DNA of 64,000 bases from an uncultured Prevotellaceae bacterium (lineage in GTDB: Bacteria; Bacteroidota; Bacteroidia; Bacteroidales; Bacteroidaceae): NCBI GenBank assembly GCA_949299545.1, contig CASGAM010000024.1:1-64000 (forward strand), given 5' to 3'. Position numbers and translations under genes: made by a program. The notes below the pieces were generated by a model that was given only the letters and a program-made list of their open reading frames with translations, was not told the origin of the DNA and did no database searches. Positions 1-8,149 of the stretch are shown piece by piece (positions within the stretch are counted from its first letter, which is position 1; every line of letters begins with the position of its first letter).

Positions 1-13
1 CACAGCCTCTCAC

Positions 14-90
14 GGCGACAGCTCGCTTCTACAACACGACCTGTCGCTTCTGTGAAGCGACAGGTCGCAAATTTTACTGCAACCGCTTGC
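14..90. repeat. REP-like intergenic palindrome, copy 1
   Basis: A perfect 13-bp inverted repeat (38-50 against 54-66, 3-nt loop) is built on the core GCGACAGGTCGC and its complement. A degenerate half copy lies at 14-28, and a second type of element, GCAACCGCTTGC, follows at 79-90. The same core recurs at 28787-28840 and 61934-61966, always between genes. It resembles a REP/BIME family; no function is visible. The rest of 91-325 is AT-rich and I see no gene in it. Confidence 0.7.
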
Positions 91-325
91 TTTTTCAGAG
101 AAAAAACAAAGCGGGAAAAACAAGAATAAATTCACTAATAATCTACAGAATAACAATTTTTTATATGTAGATTAAAAGACTTAAAACTTTTGGAGAATAT
201 CTTATACATAAATCACACATCTTTTGCTAACCGAGATTCAAACAAAACTTATCCGGTATCAAAAACAGCAACAGACGCGAACAAAATAGCCGAGCATTCA
301 TACTCCCAAGCAAAATTAAAAAAAT

Positions 326-399
326 CCCAATTATGCCCTTTATGTTGAGTTTCTGACAAATCAGCGTCTTTACTCAATAAATTAAAAGGCATAATCGGG
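326..399. repeat. Imperfect inverted repeat downstream of valS
   Basis: Arms 326-337 and 388-399 match at 11 of 12 positions (CCCAATTATGCC against the complement of GGCATAATCGGG). Inner arms TTGAGT (345-350) and ACTCAA (372-377) extend the structure. It could be a bidirectional processing or termination hairpin for the gene left of the window and valS, or a decayed small mobile element. Confidence 0.5.
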
Positions 400-431
400 A
401 TAACCTAATGTGCCGCATGTACGACATTTAT

Positions 432-450
432 AAAAAGCCGCATACCGGCC
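432..450 (-). terminator. Possible rho-independent terminator of valS
   Basis: On the minus strand a short GCCG/CGGC stem with a 5-nt loop is followed by TTTTT, about 40 bases after the valS stop. The stem is only 4-5 bp, so this is weak. Confidence 0.4.
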
Positions 451-488
451 ACCTGTCAAACAGCCTACAAATAGGATGTAAACTACTG

Positions 489-3173
489 TTATTTCTTCAA
501 AGCAGCCAAACTTTCCTGCAAGGCAGCAATTTTACTTTCTGCATCAGCCTGTTTCTTACGTTCAAGCTCAACTACGGCAGCAGGAGCGTTAGCCACAAAA
601 CGTTCGTTTGACAGTTTCTTGCGTACCCCGGCCAAGAAACCTTCAAGATGCTTCAACTCGGCCTCCTGTTTCGCAATCTCAGCCTCCACATCCACAAGAT
701 TACCCAATGGAACGGCATATTCAGTAGTACCAACCATGAAAGACGCTGTACCTTCTGTTTTCTGAGCAACAATCTTTATCATATCAATGTTGGCCATCTT
801 GCATATCACAGCATTGAACGCAACATAAGGATTATCACCCGTTACTTCCAGGTTGAGGACCTCTTTCGGTGCTATATTCTTTTGGTTGCGTACGGCACGT
901 ACTGCCGCCACAATCTCTTTTACAGCTTCCATCTGTGATATCAGTTCACGATCAGCCTCTACCGGAGCCGCAACGTGAAGAGGAGAAATCATGATACTCT
1001 CACCCGGCAAACGATCATAAATATGCTGCCAGAGTTCTTCTGTAATGAAAGGCATAAAAGGATGAAGCAGTTTGAGCAAGGTATCAAAGAACTGTAAGGT
1101 CCGTTCGTAAGTCTCGCGGTCGATAGGCTGCCCATAGGCAGGTTTTATCATTTCCAAATACCAGCTGGAGAACTCATCCCAAAAAAGTTTATATACCACC
1201 ATGAGAGCTTCACTCAGACGATATTTCTTGAAAAGGTCTGCCACCTCGTCAGCCGTCGTTTTGAGCATCGCATCAAACCACCGTATTGCAATAGCGGCAC
1301 TTTCTGTTTGTGAAACGTCTGCCACTTGCCATCCTTTAACCAAACGGAACGCATTCCATATTTTGTTATTAAAGTTGCGTCCCTGTTCACAAAGGGCATC
1401 GTCGAAAAGGATATCATTACCGGCCGGCGCAGACAACATCATACCCATCCGAACGCCATCGGCACCGTATTTGTCAATAAGTTCGAGCGGATCTGGTGAG
1501 TTACCGAGCGACTTGGACATTTTACGGCCTAACTTATCGCGAACTATACCTGTAAAATAGACATTGCGGAAAGGCATGTCGCCCATATACTCATAGCCCG
1601 CCATAATCATACGAGCGACCCAAAAGAATATAATATCCGGTCCTGTCACGAGGTCACTCGTAGGATAATAATATTTCAGTTCTTCGTTTTCAGGATTATT
1701 AATGCCATCAAAAAGTGAGATGGGCCAAAGCCACGAAGAAAACCATGTATCAAGACAGTCTTCATCCTGACGTAGATCTGCAACAGACAGATCTGCATTG
1801 CCAGTCTTCTGCTTAGCCAATTCAAGTGCCTCCTCGGGTGCTGCAGCCACAACATACCCCCCCTCAGGCAGGAAATAAGCCGGAATACGATGCCCCCACC
1901 AGAGTTGGCGACTAATGCACCAGTCCTTTATATTTTCCAACCAGTTTTTGTATGTATTCTTATATTTAGCTGGATAAAATTTCAGTTCATCATTCATGAC
2001 CGGTGGCAGTGCCATGTCTGCAAAATGTCGCATTTTGAGGAACCACTGCATGGAAAGTTTAGGTTCGATAGCTACATTTGTTCGTTCTGAAAAACCGACT
2101 TTATTTGTATAAGGTTCCACTTTTTCAAGCAATCCTGCAGCACCAAGATCTTTTTCTATCTGTTCGCGTACCTCAAAACGGTCCATACCCACATACAACC
2201 CCGCAGCTTCACTAAGCGTACCATTATCGTTGAATATATCAATGCTCGGCAGATTATATTTCTCACCCAGCATATAATCATTTACATCGTGAGCAGGCGT
2301 TACTTTCAAACATCCCGTACCGAATTCTATATCAACATAATCATCCTCAATAACAGGTATAACGCGATTTACCAAAGGTACGATAACTTTTTTCCCGCGA
2401 AGCCAATGGTTCTTCGGGTCTGCCGGGTTAATACACATGGCCGTATCACCCATAATGGTCTCCGGGCGCGTTGTCGCAACTACAGCATAACGGCGTCCAT
2501 CGGCATCACGATGTACCACTTCCTTTTCATCGCCGGTCTCACCAGATCTATCATCATCGGCGACATAATATTTGAGATAATAAAGTTTGCTGTGTTCTTC
2601 TTTATAAATCACCTCCTCATCACTCAACGCCGTAAGAGCCTTCGGATCCCAATTTACCATACGCACGCCACGATAAATAAGACCTTTATTATACAAATCT
2701 ACAAAGACCTTAATAACGCTTTCACTGCGCTGTTCATCCATAGTAAATGCCGTACGGTCCCAATCACAACTGGCTCCAAGTTTGCGAAGCTGTTTAAGAA
2801 TAATACCGCCATGTTCTTCTGTCCATGCCCATGCATGCTTCAAAAATTCATCACGGCTGAGATCCGTCTTTTTAACACCCTGAGCTGCCAGTTTATTTAC
2901 GACTTTAGCCTCGGTAGCAATAGAAGCATGATCGGTGCCCGGCACCCAGCAAGCATTTTTACCTTCCATACGGGCACGACGTACAAGAATGTCTTGTATG
3001 GTATTGTTCAACATGTGCCCCATATGGAGTACACCCGTCACGTTTGGAGGTGGGATGACAATAGTATATGGTTCACGCCCGTCAGGTTTTGAACTAAATA
3101 GCTTATTATCCAGCCAATATTGGTACCACTTTCCCTCTACATCAGCCGGATTGTATTTACTTGCTAATTCCAT
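489..3173 (-). CDS. valS: Valyl-tRNA synthetase
   Basis: Class I aminoacyl-tRNA synthetase that charges tRNA-Val in the cytoplasm. Visible hallmarks are the HIGH-type motif ([13 protein letters not shown], about residues 41-53), the KMSKS loop ([14 protein letters not shown], near residue 550), an editing-domain stretch with [12 protein letters not shown], and a C-terminal Lys/Glu-rich coiled coil (about 825-894) typical of the ValRS tRNA-binding arm. The length of 894 residues is normal. The ATG at 3173 starts a canonical N-terminus ([20 protein letters not shown]). A TAnnTTTG box lies 39-46 bases upstream, giving a short leader; no T-box or other tRNA-sensing structure is evident. Transcribed divergently from the flippase gene. 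Confidence 0.98.
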   Translation of the reverse strand: MELASKYNPADVEGKWYQYWLDNKLFSSKPDGREPYTIVIPPPNVTGVLHMGHMLNNTIQDILVRRARMEGKNACWVPGTDHASIATEAKVVNKLAAQGVKKTDLSRDEFLKHAWAWTEEHGGIILKQLRKLGASCDWDRTAFTMDEQRSESVIKVFVDLYNKGLIYRGVRMVNWDPKALTALSDEEVIYKEEHSKLYYLKYYVADDDRSGETGDEKEVVHRDADGRRYAVVATTRPETIMGDTAMCINPADPKNHWLRGKKVIVPLVNRVIPVIEDDYVDIEFGTGCLKVTPAHDVNDYMLGEKYNLPSIDIFNDNGTLSEAAGLYVGMDRFEVREQIEKDLGAAGLLEKVEPYTNKVGFSERTNVAIEPKLSMQWFLKMRHFADMALPPVMNDELKFYPAKYKNTYKNWLENIKDWCISRQLWWGHRIPAYFLPEGGYVVAAAPEEALELAKQKTGNADLSVADLRQDEDCLDTWFSSWLWPISLFDGINNPENEELKYYYPTSDLVTGPDIIFFWVARMIMAGYEYMGDMPFRNVYFTGIVRDKLGRKMSKSLGNSPDPLELIDKYGADGVRMGMMLSAPAGNDILFDDALCEQGRNFNNKIWNAFRLVKGWQVADVSQTESAAIAIRWFDAMLKTTADEVADLFKKYRLSEALMVVYKLFWDEFSSWYLEMIKPAYGQPIDRETYERTLQFFDTLLKLLHPFMPFITEELWQHIYDRLPGESIMISPLHVAAPVEADRELISQMEAVKEIVAAVRAVRNQKNIAPKEVLNLEVTGDNPYVAFNAVICKMANIDMIKIVAQKTEGTASFMVGTTEYAVPLGNLVDVEAEIAKQEAELKHLEGFLAGVRKKLSNERFVANAPAAVVELERKKQADAESKIAALQESLAALKK

Positions 3174-3211
3174 GATGTATAATGTTTTATTATTAAATAC
3201 TTTTTAGCGTG

Positions 3212-3219
3212 CAAAGTTA
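3212..3219 (-). promoter_or_regulatory. valS -7 promoter element
   Basis: TAACTTTG on the minus strand matches the Bacteroidetes -7 consensus TAnnTTTG and would start transcription about 30 bases before the valS ATG. No good -33 TTTG is visible at the expected distance. Confidence 0.5.
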
Positions 3220-3402
3220 CAAAAAAAACGGGTCACAATGCCTTACTACAGCTATTTATTTGAAAACAGGAAATAAAAAGAGGTTTAGATATAGCATTCT
3301 ACCAGCCAAACGAACGCCAAAACATCAATTACCAATCAGTTTTTCCTTCTCCATATCCAATATTACAAATCCCAAATAGATAAGAATATTCGGAAATAAT
3401 TA

Positions 3403-3410
3403 TACCTTTG
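3403..3410 (+). promoter_or_regulatory. -7 promoter element for the flippase gene
   Basis: TACCTTTG matches TAnnTTTG exactly and ends 20 bases before the ATG at 3431. The -33 element is not recognisable. Confidence 0.5.
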
Positions 3411-3430
3411 CATACCATCTTAAATATACC

Positions 3431-4885
3431 ATGCAAAAAAACGAAGAAAACGACAAACGCCATATCATCAAATACACCAGTTTGTTTGGCGGCGTTCAAA
3501 TCATCAATTTGTTAGCTTCAGTCATCCGGAATAAAATTGCAGCCGTCATACTCGGGCCCTCAGGATTGGGACTTGTTTCCTTATACAACACAGCCATTAC
3601 CCTAATAGGTAATACTACTAACCTGGGTATACCTTTCAGCGCCATACGCCATCTGTCGGAGTTACGCGAAAAAAACGACATCAACCTTACCAACCAATAT
3701 ATCCACACTATACGCACATGGAGTTTAGTTACAGCTATTTTGGGCATGGCATTATGCGCCGCAGTCTCCCCTCTCTTGAGTCTTGCTTATTTCAGCGACA
3801 TATACCATTGGTACATATTTGCATGGTTATCACCTGCTGTCGCTCTTACGACTATTGCCGGTGGTGAATTAGCCATACTGAAAGGCATGCACATGATGAA
3901 ACAAGTTGCCATCCAGTCTTTAACCATCTCAATAGGCGCCGTATTCACTTCACTTCCGTTCTATTACTTTTTGGGGATAGACGGAATCATCCCCTCCATA
4001 TTGGTGTTTGCCATTACGATGCTACTATCTGTCCTTTATTTTTCCATTCACGATCATCCTTTTCACCCCTTTCATTTAACGCGTAAAATTTTAGCACAAG
4101 GGGGCAATATGATTCGTTTGGGACTAGCCTATACCATTGCGGGCATATTGGGGTCTGGAACAGAATTCTTCATCCGTGCATTCATCATGCAAAAAGGAAC
4201 AGAAGAAGATGTGGGACTATACAATGCAGGGTACGTTCTAACCATAACTTATGCCTCCATGATTTTCACCGCCATGGAAACTGATTATTTCCCACGTCTC
4301 TCCGCTGTCAATCACGACACCCAACGTTCCAACGACGTGGTAAACAAGCAAATAGAAGTTTCTCTATTACTAATAGCTCCACTGCTGGTCATTTTTCTCA
4401 TTGTATTGCCCCAACTTTTGCCATTGCTTTATGCCAACAGTTTCATGCCGGTCATCACGATGGCGCAATGGGCAATCCTTGGCATGTTCGTAAGGGCTGC
4501 AACCCTTCCTATGGCTTATTTATCATTGGCCAAAGGGCAGTCGAAAATCTTTCTTCTTACAGAAACAGCTTATGACATTTTTGCCGCCATATTTATTACA
4601 ACAGGTTACGCTTTCGGTGGTTTGAAAGGTTCCGGTCAAGCACTTTTGTTATCGGCTGTAGCCGATTTCATACTGATATGGTCTGTCGCAAGACTTTATT
4701 ACAAATTTCATCTTGCACCGGAAACGATAAAGAAATTTGCCATACAAGCGCCTATCATCTTAGGAACCTTCATCATTGTACTTTTGACAGACGGCCTTTC
4801 CTATTGGATAGCAGGTGCAATTTGTATTGCCATTTCAACAATCGTATCTATGAAACACCTTAAAAAGGATATGACGCAATCATAA
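3431..4885 (+). CDS. Wzx-like polysaccharide flippase / O-antigen translocase
   Basis: Polytopic inner-membrane protein of 484 residues with roughly 12-14 hydrophobic segments spread over its whole length. It belongs to the MVF/MATE superfamily of lipid-linked oligosaccharide flippases (RfbX/Wzx type). The N-terminal pattern, a cytoplasmic lead then LFGGVQIINLLASVIRNKIA and AAVILGPSGLGLVSLYN, is typical of Bacteroidetes Wzx proteins. It would move undecaprenyl-PP-linked repeat units across the inner membrane. The GT2 gene follows after 38 bases, so the two are probably one transcription unit. No polymerase or further transferases are next to it, so the pair looks like a small isolated glycan module. 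Substrate cannot be read from sequence. Confidence 0.85.
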   Translation: MQKNEENDKRHIIKYTSLFGGVQIINLLASVIRNKIAAVILGPSGLGLVSLYNTAITLIGNTTNLGIPFSAIRHLSELREKNDINLTNQYIHTIRTWSLVTAILGMALCAAVSPLLSLAYFSDIYHWYIFAWLSPAVALTTIAGGELAILKGMHMMKQVAIQSLTISIGAVFTSLPFYYFLGIDGIIPSILVFAITMLLSVLYFSIHDHPFHPFHLTRKILAQGGNMIRLGLAYTIAGILGSGTEFFIRAFIMQKGTEEDVGLYNAGYVLTITYASMIFTAMETDYFPRLSAVNHDTQRSNDVVNKQIEVSLLLIAPLLVIFLIVLPQLLPLLYANSFMPVITMAQWAILGMFVRAATLPMAYLSLAKGQSKIFLLTETAYDIFAAIFITTGYAFGGLKGSGQALLLSAVADFILIWSVARLYYKFHLAPETIKKFAIQAPIILGTFIIVLLTDGLSYWIAGAICIAISTIVSMKHLKKDMTQS

Positions 4886-4923
4886 ATTGTCCCCTAAAAG
4901 ATAAACTTAAAAAACAATCATAC

Positions 4924-5934
4924 ATGAAAATTTCCATATTGGTTGCTATTTATAATTCAGAGAAGTATTTACGCAAATGTCTGGACTCATTATTGCAACA
5001 GACTCATACTGACATCGAAATCATCGCTATAGACGATGCCTCAACAGATCATTCATGGAATATTCTGCAACAATATGCTTCCATTGACAATAGAATCGTC
5101 ATACTACGGCAAAAAGAAAACGGCGGACAGGCAAAAGCACGCAACAGCGGATTAGTTTACGCAACAGGAGATTACATCACAATGGTTGACAGTGACGACT
5201 GGCTGGACAAAAATACATTAAAACAAGCATGCGAAGTCGCCAAAAGGCATCCGATGGCCGGTGCCATTCTGTTCGATGTTATATACCATGATGATTCAAC
5301 GGAAAAAGAATGGCATTACTCATACCGTACAAACAAGACCAATTTTACTGGCCACGAAGCCTTCAAGCTAAGTTTAGACTGGAGCATACATGGTCTTTAC
5401 CTTGTAAAAAGAGAGATACATCTGAAATATCCTTATGATGACAGTTGCAGGTCCTACAGTGACGACAACACAACACGCATTCACTTTTTACATGCAGGTG
5501 AAGTATGGCGTAGCAACGGTATTTACTATTATCGTCAACATGCCGCATCGATAACACATGCTGTTAATATTCGACATTTCGATTATGCCATAGCTAATTA
5601 CAACATGAAAACAATAATGGAACGTGAGCACATCGACCAAGCATTAATTTCTTATTACGAGAACCATCGTTGGATTAACTTAGTAGGTTTACACATCTTC
5701 TACTTGAATCACCGCAAGAATTTCACCAAACAAGAACGTAATATCATCAAAAAGCTTCTGAAAAACTATTACTTTACCATCGAGTACCATCGTTTATCGC
5801 ATAAACTAAGACGTAAATTGGGCTATCTCCCATTTCCTTCTCATTATCGATATTTCATCTATGAGATACAATTATATAACTTTCTCAGAAAAATATATTA
5901 TACCTGTCTCTCAAAGCCATTACCTGATAACTAA
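4924..5934 (+). CDS. Family 2 glycosyltransferase
   Basis: GT-A fold inverting glycosyltransferase of 336 residues. The N-terminus ISILVAIYNSEKYLRKCLDS, the nucleotide-binding acidic pair IDDAS (about 37-40) and the metal-binding DSDD (89-92) are the standard GT2 signature. NGGQAKARNSGL (67-78) is also typical. No signal peptide or membrane segment is seen, so it acts on the cytoplasmic face, presumably adding a sugar to the lipid-linked unit moved by the upstream flippase. The C-terminal third is basic and Tyr-rich. Base composition of this pair looks more AT-rich than the leu or pur regions, which could reflect transfer; donor and acceptor sugars are unknown. Confidence 0.9.
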   Translation: MKISILVAIYNSEKYLRKCLDSLLQQTHTDIEIIAIDDASTDHSWNILQQYASIDNRIVILRQKENGGQAKARNSGLVYATGDYITMVDSDDWLDKNTLKQACEVAKRHPMAGAILFDVIYHDDSTEKEWHYSYRTNKTNFTGHEAFKLSLDWSIHGLYLVKREIHLKYPYDDSCRSYSDDNTTRIHFLHAGEVWRSNGIYYYRQHAASITHAVNIRHFDYAIANYNMKTIMEREHIDQALISYYENHRWINLVGLHIFYLNHRKNFTKQERNIIKKLLKNYYFTIEYHRLSHKLRRKLGYLPFPSHYRYFIYEIQLYNFLRKIYYTCLSKPLPDN

Positions 5935-6002
5935 AATGAGATATAGCCCAAGACAAAAACATCACAGCAGATTTTCTCTAAAAACACATAAAAAAATAGA
6001 TA

Positions 6003-7145
6003 CTATTTCAACTCCTCAGGCGACCATTGATCGCGCCACTTGATGACAGGACATCCTTCACCATCAAAATCTATCGGAAGCCAAACATACGGAGAATATT
6101 TCAAGCTGGCTGGCATCCATCTATCTGCCATAAAGATATAACCGTCTTCCGTATTTTCCTTTTTAAATATATAAGTACCCTGACTGAAAAAAGTCTTATT
6201 TGCATTCTCTCCCACAAATGGATTTGGCAACTGTTCCCACGGTCCCCACAAAGACGTTGAACGGAACATCCTGGCTTCATTAGGCTCCCAGCCTGTACAA
6301 CCACTCGTTATCAACCAATAAACTCCCTGACGCTTAAATATCGTCGGAGCCTCGTTTTGACCTCCCGGAGCAATACGGATATATTTACCTGTATAATCCA
6401 AATAGTCTGATGTTAGTTCGGCCAGATTCAAAGTAAGATTTTCTTCAGCTGAAAATATATGATACGCTTTTCCATCGTCATCAACAAACACTGTCATGTC
6501 ACGACTCATTTGCCCTCCTTCAATGTCACGTTTCAACAAAAGCCCGTCGGCAATTGCTTTCCGCCATGGTTGTGTCCACCAGTCCGGATAATCAGCCTCA
6601 TCCAACGTCAGAGCCTTCCGGATGTCCTGCTCGGAAAAATCGGCTGGCCACTTTCCAGCATTAGGACGTAAACTTCTTATAAATGTAAAAGGCCCCTCCG
6701 GTTGTTCTGCCACGGCAAAGCCGACCCTTGCTGCCGCGTATCCCTGTCCTTTCAACTCCAAATGAAATAACATAACATACTTCTTTGTCAATTCATTATA
6801 TATTACCTTCGGACGCTCCATAATACACCCCCGCTCAATAGGGCTTCCCTTTTCCTCGGAAACCGCTAATGCTACACCTTCATCTTTCCAATTTAAAAGA
6901 TCATCAGAAGAATAAACTCCTATTCCGACTTCTGTCGTGAATCCTTTTTCCGGTCGATTTTCACCATACCAATAGTAACGTCCCTTATGAAACAACATCC
7001 CACCCCCATGGGCATTGATTGTATTCCCATCAACATCCTCCCATCTTTGTCCTGGGAAAAACGCTGTTTGATTCTGCGCAAAAACTGTCGTTAGAAACAG
7101 ACAAACATAACACATCGCTATGACACAAAATATAGACCTTTTCAT
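6003..7145 (-). CDS. Secreted glycoside hydrolase family 43-like protein
   Basis: Predicted periplasmic or surface glycosidase of 380 residues with a five-bladed beta-propeller. The ATG at 7145 is chosen because it opens a signal peptide (MKRSIFCVIAMCYVCLFLTTVFAQ-type, cleaved near residue 24) and because the TATCTTTG box at 7190-7197 lies downstream of the longer in-frame start at 7220. After the signal comes FFPGQRWEDVDGNTINAHGGG and GRYYWYGE, a pattern I associate with GH43 members acting on galactans or arabinans. Later motifs MSRDMTVFVDDDGKAYHIFS and GGQNEAPTIFKRQGVYWL supply the likely second acidic residue and the catalytic Glu. The exact subfamily and substrate are uncertain. It sits alone, converging on the GT2 gene. 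Confidence 0.8.
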   Translation of the reverse strand: MKRSIFCVIAMCYVCLFLTTVFAQNQTAFFPGQRWEDVDGNTINAHGGGMLFHKGRYYWYGENRPEKGFTTEVGIGVYSSDDLLNWKDEGVALAVSEEKGSPIERGCIMERPKVIYNELTKKYVMLFHLELKGQGYAAARVGFAVAEQPEGPFTFIRSLRPNAGKWPADFSEQDIRKALTLDEADYPDWWTQPWRKAIADGLLLKRDIEGGQMSRDMTVFVDDDGKAYHIFSAEENLTLNLAELTSDYLDYTGKYIRIAPGGQNEAPTIFKRQGVYWLITSGCTGWEPNEARMFRSTSLWGPWEQLPNPFVGENANKTFFSQGTYIFKKENTEDGYIFMADRWMPASLKYSPYVWLPIDFDGEGCPVIKWRDQWSPEELK

Positions 7146-7189
7146 ATATAATTTAAAAACAATTTTCAGTTTTATGCAACGTTCTACGA

Positions 7190-7221
7190 CAAAGATAAGC
7201 ACATGTCTACAATTTTGCAAT
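7190..7221 (-). promoter_or_regulatory. Promoter of the GH43 gene
   Basis: Minus-strand TATCTTTG (7190-7197) is an exact TAnnTTTG -7 box. ATTG (7218-7221) lies 20 bases upstream as a 3-of-4 match to the -33 TTTG. The start site would fall near 7183, about 38 bases before the chosen ATG. Confidence 0.6.
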
Positions 7222-7531
7222 ATTTCCCCGCATTAACCTTAATCAGGTACACCTACATAATAATTTATTTACTTCGACAGGCTAAAAAAATCTAATCAGA
7301 AAAGGTAGCAATTCTTGACATTTTACCCTATATTTACGTTCTAAAATTATCATCATATCTTTTTGCTCATGCAGCATTATCGTTAAATTGTCGAAACAAC
7401 CTTCCATGAAAAAAGAATAGAAAGATAATAACCTTCAAATTCGTTTCCTGCTTTACTTACACATTTTATAAAAAAAACTCCTTTTCCTCCTATTAAGACA
7501 ATCTTTTTTAGTCTTTTTTAAAATAGTAAAC

Positions 7532-7562
7532 TTGTGCAATAAAGAAAAAAAAACGATTTTTG
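7532..7562 (+). promoter_or_regulatory. Possible promoter of the AraC-type regulator
   Basis: TTG (7532-7534) and GATTTTTG (7555-7562, one mismatch to TAnnTTTG) are separated by 20 bases. This leaves a leader of about 75 bases before the ATG at 7644. Confidence 0.35.
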
Positions 7563-7643
7563 CATGGGGAAAATATAAGAATGATAATTATGCCCACTTA
7601 ATCATAGGGGGATGTAGGTATAATTTTCTGAATAATTTAAAGT

Positions 7644-8081
7644 ATGGGAAAGTATAATTTAACAGAGAAAAAAGAAAAAAACGCAGCTTATCGCTCATTA
7701 GTCCGAGCTGAGTTAGTCGATGAATTGTATGAGAAGATACTAAAAATCTTCGTTGTTGACAAAAAGTATCGTGATCCTAATTATTCTGCAAAAAAATTAG
7801 CAGAAGAGTTACAAACCAACACTCGCTATATCAGCGCCGTTGTTAATATTCGTTTCAACCAGAACTATTCAAGTCTGGTGAACGAGTACCGAATTAAAGA
7901 CGCCAAATATTTATTGGTAGACAAACGCCACATGTCCAAGACTATGGAAGAGATTTCTGCCATGGTAGGATTTGCTAACCGGCAATCATTTTATGCGGCA
8001 TTTTATAAGAACATGGGTATGACTCCCCGTGCTTACCGCATGAACCATCTCGCAAAAGAGAAAGACCTGATTAAGAATTAA
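7644..8081 (+). CDS. Small AraC-family transcriptional regulator (HTH domain only)
   Basis: A 145-residue DNA-binding protein consisting of little more than an AraC/XylS double helix-turn-helix (about residues 30-135). The first HTH is around YSAKKLAEELQTNTRYISAV. The second carries the family signature MEEISAMVGFANRQSFYAAF followed by GMTPRAYR. There is no ligand-binding or sensor domain, so any signal must come from elsewhere or the protein works constitutively. This stand-alone form is common in Bacteroidetes. A strong terminator follows within 60 bases. Its targets are not indicated; the adjacent GH43 and DPP III genes are candidates by position only. Confidence 0.85.
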   Translation: MGKYNLTEKKEKNAAYRSLVRAELVDELYEKILKIFVVDKKYRDPNYSAKKLAEELQTNTRYISAVVNIRFNQNYSSLVNEYRIKDAKYLLVDKRHMSKTMEEISAMVGFANRQSFYAAFYKNMGMTPRAYRMNHLAKEKDLIKN

Positions 8082-8101
8082 ACGAACCCAAATAAATGTA
8101 C

Positions 8102-8145
8102 AAGAGTTGTATCAAAATGAAGTGATGCAACTCTTTTTCTTTTTA
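8102..8145 (+). terminator. Strong rho-independent terminator/attenuator between araC-type gene and DPP III
   Basis: A 12-bp stem (8102-8113 with 8124-8135, one G-U pair, 10-base loop) is followed by TTTCTTTTT. Its T-tract ends only a few bases before the ATG of the DPP III gene at 8150, and no TAnnTTTG box fits between. Expression of the downstream gene therefore seems to depend on read-through of this hairpin or on an unrecognised promoter. Confidence 0.8.
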
Positions 8146-8149
8146 AAAT

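Larger units (their letters stand above)
7146..7643. other. Divergent intergenic region between GH43 and araC-type gene
   Basis: About 500 AT-rich bases without a credible gene. It holds the GH43 promoter at the left and the araC-type promoter at the right. Between about 7222 and 7530 I see no clear hairpin, repeat or conserved motif. Confidence 0.6.

Noticed and set aside
2289..3092. 267-residue open frame on the plus strand
   Set aside because: Antisense to the valS editing and N-terminal regions; a shadow.
3174..3430. T-box or riboswitch in front of valS
   Set aside because: The predicted leader is about 30 bases, too short for such a structure, and no anti-terminator pair is seen.
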